The notes beneath the pieces are model-generated. The model did no database searches. It worked only from the letters and a program-made list of their open reading frames with translations, and was not told where the DNA came from. Both the position numbers and the translations under genes were made by a program. From Serpula lacrymans var. lacrymans S7.9 (lineage: Eukaryota > Basidiomycota > Agaricomycetes > Boletales > Serpulaceae), in assembly GCF_000218685.1 (NCBI RefSeq), contig NW_006763290.1:1-28908 (forward strand): a stretch of 28,908 nucleotides of DNA, read 5' to 3'. Shown in pieces: positions 1-10,412 of the stretch (positions within the stretch are counted from its first letter, which is position 1; each line of letters begins with the position of its first letter).

Positions 1-350
1 GATACTAACCTTAACCTTAACCTTAACCTTAACCTTAACCTTAACCTTAACCTTAACCTTAACCTAACCTTAACCTTAACCTTAACCTAACCTTAACCTT
101 AACCTTAACCTTAACCTTTAACCTTAACTTAACCTTAACCTTAACCTTAACCTAACCTTAACCTTAACTTTAACCTTAACCTTAACCTTAACCTTAACCT
201 TAACCTAACCTTAACCTTAACTTAACCTTAACCTTATACTTATAACTTAACCTTAACCTTAACTTAACCTTAACCTTAACCTTAACCTTAACCTAACTTT
301 AACCTTAACCTAACCTTAACCTTAACCTTAACCTTAACCTAACTTAACCT
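1..350. repeat. Left telomere, TTAAGG-type repeats
   Basis: The sequence is an almost uninterrupted run of CCTTAA units on the plus strand (TTAAGG on the other strand), with scattered shorter or longer units such as CCTAA, CTTAA and CCTTTAA. The C-rich strand runs 5' to 3' inward from the left end, the orientation expected at a left chromosome end. The usual filamentous-fungal unit is TTAGGG, so this unit is unusual. A base-calling artefact in a long-read assembly is possible. However, a TTAAGGTTAG stretch inside the window, at 26709-26718, agrees with the unit. The run ends abruptly at 350, inside transposon sequence. Confidence 0.93.
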
Positions 351-1857
351 GAATGGAGGTGTTCTCCATATGATGTAGCACGAGTATAGCTTTGTGTCCT
401 ATGTGACCCATTTTTCTATGGAGTTTGTTTACGTCCAGTTTCAGCTTTGCTACGTTGGCCCGGTGCGTGCCCCATTTCTCTGTTTTTGTGAGTTGATAGA
501 GGCTTTCAGATTGCGGTATCATGGCTATGACCTTGCGTTGTGGTAGGGGCATTTTTATGAGGCATACACCATTTTCTACGTGTATGGCATATCCTGCACT
601 GTCCATGCGGCTGGCTGATATTAGAATCTGTGCCATGTCGGGACAGTATAGTGTTTCTCGTAGTTGCACCCGAGAGACACTCGTTCCGTTTGGTAGATTG
701 ATTGATACAGTGCCCTTGCCTTGGGCATACATTGTTCGTCCATCAGCCAGCAGGATTGGAATGGGGTCAATTGCCTCTACACTTTTGAAGAGGGCCTTGT
801 CAGGACAATAGTTGTTGCTCGCTCCGCAATCAACCAGGGCATTATAGGATGTGCTCAATGAAGATGCTCGAGCACATGTTGCCACAAAAGCATAGACTTC
901 GTCGCTAGTAGTATTTGTTGCAGCAGCCACATTAGCTGTGGGTGTTTGCTGGTTTGTATCAGCCGTTTTGGGATTGGCTTTACGGGTTTGTGGACGTTGT
1001 CCTTCTTTTCCTCTTCCGGGTGCATAGCAGTACTCATTTGTATGACCAGTTTTCACAGGACATTTTGGGTTCGAGCATTTAAAATGCTGATGCCGCTCTT
1101 GTCGTGTCATTTTGGAGTACAATTTTGCAGCCAGGGCTGATTCGGTTTTTGACTTTGTAGCAATGCTACGATGGTCAGCTTCTTCGGTGATATGGATAAT
1201 GAGGTCTGCCGAGGATAGTGGTTGTTTAGAAATGTGGGCAGCTGCAGTTATTAATGACAGCAGAGGACAATATGAGGCTGGCAGTGATGATAGGATCATT
1301 GCCGAGAAATCCTTTTCGTCTACCGAGGCACCCATGCTTGCTAACTCTTCCTTTAGTCTTAGCAAGTCACCAAGATGAGGCCTGACATTGCCGTTTTCAG
1401 GACATCTGAGGTCCTGTAGCCTGCGTCGGACATCAACCTGCATCATCTCTGATTTGCCTTCGTGCATTATGGTTATAGTAGCCCATATAGTGGCTGCCGA
1501 GCTTTTGTCCTGTATCTGGATTAATGTCTCATCGTGTATGGTCGAGTATAGCTGTTGTGTGACGAGGCACTCCTTTTGGGTATATTTGTCCACTTTAGCC
1601 TCATACTCCTCTATTTGTTTTTCAGTTATTACTGTTCCATCATCTAGTTTAGTTACACCTGCCGAGTCATGCTTGTAATTTTTGACAGGTGGCTTCCAGG
1701 CAGATCCTAGTAGGAATCTAGACAGTTCTCTTGCTCCGACAGCAGTAGTGACTCTTGTCTTGTATGTGATCCAGTTCGAACCATCCTTTGCTAGTTTAGG
1801 TACTTGAAAAGTAGCACCCGAAGCATTGCTGGTGAAAGACATGTCACCAGGGCTCAT
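351..1857 (-). pseudogene. Copia-type gag-protease fragment, cut by the telomere
   Basis: This is an open minus-strand frame of about 500 codons starting at an ATG at 1857. The first part resembles a Copia gag (UBN2-like). A Cys/His cluster CSNPKCPVKTGHTNEYC follows near residues 260-280 in the place of the zinc knuckle. Then comes an aspartic protease segment whose active-site motif reads D-C-G-A instead of the usual D-S/T-G-A. A GAG-pre-integrase motif (LHRKMGHIGHKA) lies near the end. Integrase, reverse transcriptase and RNase H are missing: the frame runs into telomere repeats at 350 and its last few codons are telomeric. It is therefore a 3'-truncated element at a healed chromosome end. 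No other break is visible in the remaining frame. Confidence 0.88.
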
Positions 1858-2560
1858 AACCTGATGTGATGACTAGAACTGTAAAGTAAAAGACTCTCAG
1901 TCTTTCTGGTAAATGACTGATATATTAATCAAATGTACCTGTAAAGTAAAAGACTCTAAAGGAATGTGTAAGTATGAGTTTTAACTGCAATAATAGTGTT
2001 TACTGTACCTCAGTCTTTCTGGTAAATGACTGTCTAAGGTAGGATGAGTGCGCTTTTCTGTATCCTAATTAGGAAACTTATGTAATCTATCAGAATGTCG
2101 GAATAGTTGAATGAAAGTGACTGCAAGAATGAAGAATCTATTGTAATGTATATAATATGCCAACATGGATATTTCAGATTGTTCGAATTCGTCTTGAGTA
2201 AGGGAAGTCATTTTTGAGTTGGTGGTGTAATATGAAGAATAATAATTTAGTTTATTTTCGAGACCAACATAGTTATTCTATTTACAAGCTAACTAAAATA
2301 CTGAAATAATCAATCATGTTGATGCGAACTCAAAGGACTCTAGAAAGCGACCAAGTCCTTCTTGAGTATCTAGTTGAAATGTGCAGGAAACCTACAGATT
2401 TTGTGTAGATTTCCAGAACCGAACATCCAGAGCAAGATTCGATTGAAATGTGCCGGAAATGACCGAGTTTGCGGGACATTCTCATGGTTCATAATCTCAG
2501 GTTTTTCGCAGTGCTCACCTCTAGTTTGTGAAATCACCTTCTACCTTCCCAGTAACATCA
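1858..2560. other. Copia 5' leader/LTR remnant and spacer
   Basis: No gene is visible. The first 200 bases upstream of the gag ATG contain two close copies of CAGTCTTTCTGGTAAATGAC (near 1899 and 2011) and of GTAAAGTAAAAGACTC (near 1880 and 1941). These are probably part of the element's 5' untranslated region or LTR, but a clear primer-binding site or TG...CA terminus could not be found. The right part holds a weak duplication of TTGAAATGTGCMGGAAA near 2373 and 2443 and must include the promoter of the kinase gene that starts at 2561. Confidence 0.4.
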
Positions 2561-4446
2561 ATGGCAGATACTTCAGTATTAGTAGATCCTTTGCAGTTAT
2601 GCGCTCCCGACTCCACATACTTAACTTTACTGGTCAACGACCGCCCTGGCTCTCCTCCTGACGGTAACCTGACGAACTCCGCCATGCACGCCATCACATT
2701 CGATGAGGTGCACTGTCTGGCATCTCTTCATGAATTCCAACCCTTCGATCCTCTCCATTTCCGGCTCCAACATCCCGCTCACAATAGTCGTGTCTACGAC
2801 AACGTCGATGTTCACCACTATCTGACTTCTTACGGCCCCCCTCCGAGTGTTGTGCCTGTTTACACAAACTGGTTCAGGCCTGGGTTTAGCTTTACTACAA
2901 TCAATACGGAAAATGATATATACGAATATCTCACCCAATGCCAGTTCATGAAGCTGGGAAACGTTGCGGAGAGCTTGTATTGGACAATTATTGATGGCAG
3001 TCCGGTAGTGGTGCGGCCGGGACATCATTTATTACGGTTCACCAACACCCAAAGCGGTAGAGCAGGGCGACCGGACATCTTGCTAACCCTCCCCCATGGC
3101 CCACAGAGTTCACCCGCCCTGTCGCCAGTATTGGCGGTGGAGTTGAAGACAAACAAGGCATGCAAATCGTTTCAGGGAAGTACTCTTGGGAGACTCTGCC
3201 AAGGGGTGGCAGACCGTACTTACACGCCCAATCGGTCAGCTGAGAACAGTGGTGAGCGTGACTGGAAGGTGAAGGCTCAAGCCCTAATTGCCCAGGTAAA
3301 GTGATTGTTCATGCTAGTTGAGCAGCAAACATTGATATTTTGTGAATTGAGGTGTGGAACCAATCAAATACCAGGCGGTTGCAACATCAAATAATCTCAA
3401 CCTCCACCGAATATCTTTTTGCCTATAGAGAGGGCAATACTTACTTCATATCTGCCATATATGATTGGAACCCACCTGACTTGGAAACAAGGCGGACGAA
3501 CTGGGTTCGTCTCGTTGTGTACGTAACCCACGCCATGCTCAGTCGGTATCCCACTGGGTACGCAGGGCCCCATTATCCCCTTGTTTTGCCGTATCTGGCT
3601 TCGCCATTGTTGGACCAATATGTAGCTGAGCTACCACCACCACCGACAAGCAAGCAAGATGGTGAACAATCAGGAGAACAGGTAAGCTTATTTTACATGC
3701 AAAGTGTGACATGCAAGCTGAAGCTTTTATCTGCGCGACAGTCGCATGACCAACAGGGAGGCATGCAATATGCGTTCAAGTGGTTCTACCAAATGGTTAT
3801 CCCGCGCGTGAAACCTTCGTCTGTGGTGATGTACACTGGCCAGCGTGCAGGCCGCTCTTTCGCTCTTAAGGAACTGACCAACATGGAGACGAAGAAGATC
3901 ACCTATCGTGATGCTCTCCTCTGTCTCATGGAGCTCATCAGTGACAGTAATGGCTGCAAGGTGTACCGAGGAAAGATGGACAACAAGGACGTCGTGGCCA
4001 AGGTGATGAGCGGTGGGGAGGCCAAAGAGCGGATGAAGGTGGAGAAGGACATATACGACAGATTGCTCGACATGCAGGGAAGTAGTATCCCTCAATGCTA
4101 TGGTCTGTTCGAATGTTTGGGATCCAGCTACATCCTCGTGCTGTCCCACTGTGGCGATCCGCTGGAGGCATTTTCGACTCTCCACAAAGCAGACAAGTAA
4201 GAGAATCATTGCTCTACATATGAGTTGACGTTGACACAGACAATATTGCTTAGACTACAGCTGATGAACATATTGATCAATATCCACAAGCGTGGTGTGA
4301 TCCACAATGACGTCGAGCCCCGAAATGTGGTGCGCGGGCGTCAACGGAATCAACTCAGCCTCATAGACTTTGGCTTGTCAGAGGTGCACAAGTGTGGCAG
4401 GTTTTGTGATGAGATTGATAATGCCACAATGGAGTTGGAAATCTGA
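2561..4446 (+). CDS. PD-(D/E)XK nuclease-like and protein kinase fusion
   Basis: Predicted as four exons: 2561-3295, 3352-3681, 3742-4196 and 4254-4446. The introns are 56-60 bp, GT-AG, and preserve the frame, giving about 570 residues. The N-terminal half has a PD...ELK arrangement (D172, E194, K196), as in PD-(D/E)XK nucleases. The C-terminal half has kinase features: VAK lysine (K442), catalytic loop HND-VEPRN (D526, N531) and DFG (D545). The kinase tail after DFG is short, about 25 residues. The kinase resembles the compact FunK1-like kinases of mushrooms. The nuclease-plus-kinase order resembles Crinkler-type effector tips described by Aravind and colleagues, but no Crinkler header is seen. 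ATG 2561 was chosen because the frame upstream opens only with GTG. Splice sites are predicted and substrates are unknown. Confidence 0.72.
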
Positions 4447-4995
4447 GCTTCCAACACAACTACTGTAAGCAAATCATTGTTGGACTTATTTGTTGGACTT
4501 GTATCTATTTGTTGGACTTGCATGTATGTAGATGTGTGTTCAAAATTGTGTCATTGATTGAACGAAAGTTAAGTGGGAAAGAAAGAAAGAGCAAAGCGAA
4601 GGGCGTCCAGGACGCCCGTCTGCCAGACTCACATGACAGCAGCTATACAGAAAAGTGGGTGTTCATGAGAGACCTTTGCTGCATATTGGGCTGCGTCATC
4701 TAAAGTCGTCAAACGCCAAGTGGGCGTCCAGGACGCCCGTCCGCTGGACGTGGATCTCTGTCACATTGCGGCCGACGGATGTAGTCTTCTGTCCCTGGTG
4801 GGCGTCCTGGACTCCCATCAGCTGAACATGGCCCACACATAAATTTCATTTCCCCGCCGCCCACGGATGCAGGGTCTCTCCGTCATGGGCGTCCGCGACG
4901 CCCATTTTCGTTCTGGTTGATTTAACCTTTGCATTTGATGTCACATTTATAGCATGTGTATATATACATTATATCTATCAATACAGTAAAGTCCT
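4447..4995. repeat. Spacer with four palindrome copies
   Basis: No gene is visible. The left end has a short imperfect tandem repeat of TATTTGTTGGACTT (about 4475-4525). Four copies of the 17-bp palindrome follow at 4601-4617, 4722-4738, 4800-4816 and 4887-4903, spaced about 80-120 bp apart. The first two are perfect GGGCGTCC-A-GGACGCCC; the others carry one or two changes or a different centre. The stretch lies between the 3' ends of the kinase gene (plus) and SNF2 copy 1 (minus), so both terminators should be here. Confidence 0.7.
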
Positions 4996-7900
4996 TCATG
5001 CAATATGAGTGCGTTTCCCTCGACGACGTTTATTGGGACCCTTTGTCTCCTTTGACTTCGACGCTTCAACGGTTGTCTGATGTTCCTCAACGTCTACGTC
5101 GCTTGCAGATGGCAACGGTGTAAGCGGGGATGACGCTGAATCCACATTCTTTAACGCAGCCAACGCAGCTTCTTCCTCCTGCTCAGGGTCTTGATCAAAC
5201 AGCGGATCATCAATCCTTAGTTGCTGCACGGAGGGGAGAGTCGTGACTGAGGGTTCGGGAGGATCGAGGTCCATAGGGGCGCCAGATCCGGATGCCATTG
5301 AAGTAGAAGGGGCTTGCTTCCGAGCCTTCTTCTGCGCGACAGCGTGGTCAGCCTGAGTCTCCTTTAGCTTCCGCTTGCATGATCCTGTTGTGGAATTGTC
5401 TGGAGCGTTGCTGACGGCCTTTCCTTTCCCTTTGTCCATGCATTTTGGGCGGATTTTGGGCTTTGCTACCGCTTTGCCTTTGCCTCGGCTTGTAGCAGGG
5501 ATATCCGTGTTGTCATCATCGCCCAAGGAGAGAATGGCGTCGTCGTCGTCCGTCAAAGAGATCTAATATAAACCAAATGCTCAGACTTCGTGGGCGAAGC
5601 TCTGAGAATGTATTCGCGTACCTAATATAAACCAAATGCTAGGTACAGAGTAAGTATATCACAAAAAACAAGGAAGGTATAAGATCCTCACCTCAGACTT
5701 CGTGGGCGAAGCTCTGAGGTGGGCGATCGTTGCTACGAAGGTTTTTAAACTCGAACGGAAGTATAACTAAGGGGGTAAATTGCCCCATCAAAACGCACGG
5801 GCCATCCTACCACTACACTTTGTTAGTATGGTGTCCTGCGCCATACTTTCCCTTCATACGACGCTTGTCTTTGTCGACTCGCGTTTTCTAACAGTCCGTT
5901 GGCCCTAGAAACACATTTTCTAGAATACCTCATGATTCATTTTAAGTATTTCAGAATAAACAATAACATACTAATAACCACATCTGTGCCAACAAAGGCG
6001 GCGTGCATAACTCCTTTATCAAATGATATATTGTTGAGGAATACATCCGGAGTTCCTGTGGCAATGAGACGATAAATGTGAACTTGCTTCGTTTGCGGTT
6101 GACGCCAAACACGGCCCCGTAGTTGAGCATCCTCCTGATCAGACCACAAAGTATCCTAAACAAGAAATAGTGTTGAGTGGAACGTCCCGAACATCAGCAT
6201 GGTATGTTTCACTCACCACAATGATCAGGACGTTAGCGAACACCAAGTTTAAGCCTACCATACCAACGCCTGAAAGAATAAGCACACAAGGTCCTGACTC
6301 CTTGTTAGATGTGCGGAAGGCATCGATGGCTGCTTGACGTTTCTTCACCGGCACGCTACCGTTCAATTCTACAGCTTCAATGCCATAAATGGCAAGAATC
6401 TTTAATGCGGTTTAAGCGTTAGTGTACGTCGTGTAGTAAATGAATGACTCACGTCCAAGATTGCGTGATTAGATGTCGGGAATGCTGAATACACTACAAT
6501 TTTGTCGCACTCTGCTGGGTTGCGTTCGAAAGATCCGTACCGATTGTCTGGCTGAATATGACGCCCATCCTCGGTTGCCATCACCAGTTGACGTCCGTCT
6601 TGCTGGAGGTGATAGTCGATCACTTGTCCGAGCACATCGAGCTTCACAGTCACCATTGCCTTATCACACCATTCCTCCAATGTAAATGGCTTCTCCGATG
6701 GCTCTGTGTTCCTGGCTTCATTCGCCTTTGGATGTAAAGAGCTCTGCAAAATTTGTTATAAAAATTCTGTTAAAGCGGTGAGATTAGTAAAAGTAAGGTC
6801 TGTGGAGGTGGGGGGCGTCCAGGACGCCCTTCCCACATAGGAAGCTCACCTTTCCAGCGCCGTAGTACGCAGCAGTTGGATGATCATCCACAAGCTCCTT
6901 TGCGATGTTGTGCAAGTTTTTGCGCTCCCAATTGTACATAGAAAGTAGCAGAGGGTGCTCAGTGTGAGGGGACAACCCAGAAATTGGCTGTTGACTGAAA
7001 TCCTTTGAGTCCACAGTCCTGCGAATTACTGAACCCGCGAATTTGTCGCGCATGACGTTCATCCAACTGAGGATGGATGTGCGATATTCAGACGCGTTGT
7101 CGTTAGCAAATTTGTTGTTACCAACCATGACACCACGAAGAAGGGTTGCATCAAGGTTGTCTTGCTTTCTCGACCTACAAACTTTACGCTGAGATGCGTT
7201 TATCTCCTTGTTCATAGTCCTAGATTTGTTGTTATTATTGGGGCCTTCAAATCCAGACAGTCCCATGAAGCGACCAACGTGCCATAGATCCTACATTCAA
7301 AATACAAATTCATTAGCACTGATAATAAATATTCTTCACATTGGCTTACAGATGGTCTTGTCAGCACCGGTGTAGCAGTTAGCGCGATAGTGACATTGGC
7401 CTGATGACGTAGAGCCCAAACTGCGACGTAGAGCTTGTTGTATTTCCGCGCGTCGTGAGCTTCGTCCATAATAAAAAGACCCTATTGTTGGCTGTAGACC
7501 ATGTTTTTGATCCATTTTTGGTGCAGAATGGCAAATTGAGGCTGCGCACCGAGGTTGCTGTCCAAAGCAACCCAGATGGTGTCTGAATTGCTTTGCAATG
7601 CCTAAGTCATACTACATCATTAATGAGAGATAATCATATCAAAGAGATTAAGACTTACCGTTTGAGGAGCCAGTACGATGCGATGACCAGGGGACATTTT
7701 GGATTGCGTCCCTATGGTCTCCCACCATTGCTCCCGTTATTGCAGTTTGCCCGTGTAAGGCAAAAGGTCGAAGGTTCCGTAACGTAAATACCGCTCAATC
7801 TCGTTCGTTAACTGAGCGTGGAGGTTCGTGGGGCAAATGATGATCGTTGGATAATCAGGTAGATTGGCCCCAGTTGAGGCACACTTGTATTGACCTAAAG

Positions 7901-9486
7901 AACGAACGAGAACACTGTTAGCCAGTTTGACCGTCCGCGACGCCCGAGCGGTACTACTTACCAAAGATCCCAGGAAACTTGCCATGCGTGTCATAGAAAT
8001 TGCGAAAGTAGGCAGCGCATGCTACCACTCCGATTGCCTGCATCATTTTACCTACGCTGACCTCGTCTATCAGCAATACCGGTTCTCCCTTCAGCATTTT
8101 GTCCATCATCTTCACAATGCCGACCAGTTGATGCCATTTCGGAGTCAGTGCGACCGCTGCTTGATTTTTGTCCAGCCATTTCTGCCCTTCATTTGACCAA
8201 GGCTTAACCGTGGTGGTGGGATCAGTCTTGGTCTGAAAATGTGGGAGAGTGTGCGATTGTTCCAACCCGAGCATCCACCAAAGGTTGTCCTCGGTTTTGT
8301 CCGCGAATTCTTCAACTCCTTCTTTCCAAGCAACCGATGTTCCTGATTCAAAGTCAAGGGCGGGCAAGTCTTGCGTCTCCAGATCCATAAAGTGTTTCAT
8401 AAACTCGTGGATGGCTCGTTCCAATGCTGAGACTTGGTCCGTGGTGGCCAGTTTCTCCAATGCATCTCTTAACATTTTAGGGATACCTGTAATCAAAATC
8501 CACGACTCAACTCAATGCTATCAAAAGGACTTTGAAAAAATCAACACTTACACATCTTATTGCCGTTTCCATTCTTATCCAGGCCCATGGCTCCCAGCAT
8601 ATCCACAATTTGTTGACGCTGATCTTCCATCTGTTTGACGGATTCTGGATCGTCGTATCGTTTCAACAATCAATTTGTCCCAACTAGCCAGATAGTGTCG
8701 TATGCGAGCTGATGTCGGTGTAGTGTCACCTGTAGTCAACTCTGTTTGAGAATGCGAAATAAAACAGTGGGTAACGTGTGATCATATTGAATGGCGACAA
8801 CATTAAACATACCTAGCCAAGATGTGTTTACTGTCACCTGAAGTTCCACCATTTTGACCCGCTCGCAATTCAAATTTTTCCGGTATCGGTTCCACGTGCA
8901 TGCCATGATCCGCTCGAGGAAGTCTTGAACATTGTCTTTGAGGAACGTCGCAGTGGCATCAGCGGCACCGTCTTCACCAAAGAGTGCATATGCGAGGAAT
9001 GGATATGCCTTGTGAACCTGAGCTCGTTCTAAAGTCGGAAGCTAAGGGGTGATTTCAGTGTAAGTGTGTGGAATCATCAATATCACTCTCTTGACATTCG
9101 GAAGACTTACATCGCGGGATTTCCTCGTAAGGGCCACAGCCCTGCTCCTTCAATGTAGTGTCAATGATATCCTGAGCCTTCCACACGGACTTCCAGTTTG
9201 CGCTGACAAAGGACGTCCAAGCTGAGCGGCCTTCCACATGTTCGTCCGATTTCCGCTGAGTGACTTGTAGCTTATTGCTTGTCGGTGCTGCAAAAAAGGA
9301 CGCCACAAATGATGAAACCGCTTCATGCGTTTGGACGCTCCAATGGACAATATTGTGAACGCCATCTTCTACGAGCCAGGATGCGGTGGGGTAGCCGGTG
9401 ATCACTTGCCAACGACCCCAGCCCCAAGGATTGTTGTCGGGGTCAGCGAGAGCAAGCAGCGCACCCGCTATGGTGAAGGAGGGCAT
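4996..9486 (-). pseudogene. SNF2-family helicase-like gene, copy 1 (disabled)
   Basis: Eleven exons are inferred: 9486-9111, 9041-8813, 8741-8552, 8486-7962, 7894-7659, 7601-7350, 7290-6850, 6743-6453, 6399-6217, 6155 to about 5983, and about 5562-4996. SNF2 ATPase signatures appear in order: Walker A (exon 4), CPTNLHAQL (Ia), DEAH (7455-7466), LTATP (III), SGVGMVGLNLVFAN (V) and QLRGRVWRQPQTKQVHIYRL (VI). The N-terminal 130 residues match no family I know. The C-terminal exon is Lys/Ser/Pro-rich and probably disordered. Damage: Walker A reads SVGKMM instead of GVGKT; a 5-base deletion lies near 8669 in exon 3; TAG replaces Trp at 7492-7494; and a deletion before the first donor changes intron phase relative to copy 2. 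Remodelling or recombination roles are known for the superfamily; this copy is unlikely to work. Confidence 0.82.
5563..5936. repeat. Hairpin-rich insertion in the last intron of SNF2 copy 1
   Basis: The matching intron in copy 2 is only about 65 bases, so most of this stretch is extra sequence. It carries two copies of the same near-perfect hairpin (CTCAGACTTCG, 3-4 base loop, CGAAGCTCTGAG) near 5580-5606 and 5692-5719. The phrase CTAATATAAACCAAATGCT occurs twice, near 5563 and 5621. A further hairpin, AGTATGG...CCATACT, lies near 5825-5847. It may be a small non-autonomous element or nested pair, but no target duplication was identified. Confidence 0.5.
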
Positions 9487-9580
9487 GGTTTTTTCGATGT
9501 ATTCAGTATGAGGTAAAATGGAATGGGTGAGTTTGGGGGAGCAGCAGTTTCAAGGACTCAATTTATTCAATGTTTCGAAG

Positions 9581-9600
9581 TCCGACCCCTTTGACCACAT
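9581..9600 (-). promoter_or_regulatory. Conserved upstream element of SNF2 copy 1
   Basis: The 20-base phrase TCCGACCCCTTTGACCACAT (plus-strand reading) lies 95 bases upstream of the copy 1 ATG. It recurs exactly at 15523-15542, 111 bases upstream of the copy 2 ATG, and with a few changes at 26162-26181, in the displaced upstream region of copy 3. Its surroundings in copies 1 and 2 have diverged much more. An AATAAA-like A/T run lies between it and the ATG, at about 9560-9570. A promoter or transcription-factor site is an inference from conservation and position only. Confidence 0.4.
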
Positions 9601-9739
9601 ACATGAGGTGGATATTAGACTGACACCATGATACCTCGAGGCGAAGCACTGTCATTGTCAACAAGAACAATGTAATGTCTCATTGACTATTGTACCATGT
9701 GATGGACACTTGAATAATAACAAAGTACTTACCGGCCTA

Positions 9740-10255
9740 GCAAGGAACATTGATCAAAGCAGGTGAAGCAAGGGCTTTTTGGGCTTCCCGGACGCCCCCC
9801 CGTGGCACTACGTGAGAATCCAATTGTAAAGTGTTATTGTGGTACATGGGTTATGGGTTACGGGTTAACCCAAGCAACAAAGATCGAAGCGGGCAAAGCA
9901 AGTGCTTTGTGGGCGTCCAGGACGCCCACCCGTGGAGTCAGGTGAGAATCCCTTGTAAAGTGTTATCGTGGTATATGGTTTAACCACAGCAACAGAGATC
10001 AAAGCAAGTGAAGCAAGCGCTTTGTGGGCGTCCTAGATGCCCAACCCTGGCGCCAGGTGGGAATCCCTTTGTAAAGTGTTGTGGTATATTTGGGGTTACT
10101 CTAAGTAACAGAGATCAAAGCGGGTGAAGCAAGTGCTTTGCGGGCTTTCTGGACGCCCACCCGTGGCACTACGTGAGACTCACTGTAAACACTTTATTTG
10201 TGAGCTTGACAAAAGCACCACTGTGCGCGTCCCAGGCTTCCAGGACGCCCACAGT
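9740..10255. repeat. Array A: about 115-bp tandem units, each with one palindrome
   Basis: Four diverged tandem units run from about 9740 to 10200. Each reads roughly: AGATCAAAGC(G/A)GGTGAAGCAAGTGC, a palindrome variant, CCACCCGTGGCACTA, then GTGAGAATCC...GTAAAGTGTTATTGTGGTATATGG. Palindromes start at 9781, 9911, 10026 and 10142, and a fifth at 10234 lies just outside the last unit. The array continues the upstream region of SNF2 copy 1 and recurs at 26300-26708 in shortened form. No gene is visible here. The short frames through it come from the repeat itself. Confidence 0.75.
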
Positions 10256-10412
10256 CTCTTGATGGAGTATAAAATCCCATTCTAGTGTATCTCTTATCGC
10301 CTCTGCACATGAAGCCTGGAGTCTCATGTTTGATCGGCTCTTCCCTCCCAAAAATAATCCCGCTAAAAATTGACTTCACAATTTTCCTTGTTGCCAATAC
10401 TATGTTCAATAT

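Noticed and set aside
521..1678. Plus-strand frames of 60-96 codons opposite the Copia gag-protease frame
   Set aside because: They are the antisense of a clearly coding minus-strand frame and have no recognisable domains.
6743..6766. Frameshift at the start of exon 8 in SNF2 copies 1 and 3
   Set aside because: Relative to copy 2 one base is missing, but a good acceptor (TTTTGCAG) just downstream at 6744 restores the frame, so this is probably a shifted splice site.
9740..10200. CRISPR-like array of palindromic repeats with regular spacing
   Set aside because: The spacers are also repeated, so the whole 115-base unit is a tandem duplication. The setting is eukaryotic and no cas-like genes are present.
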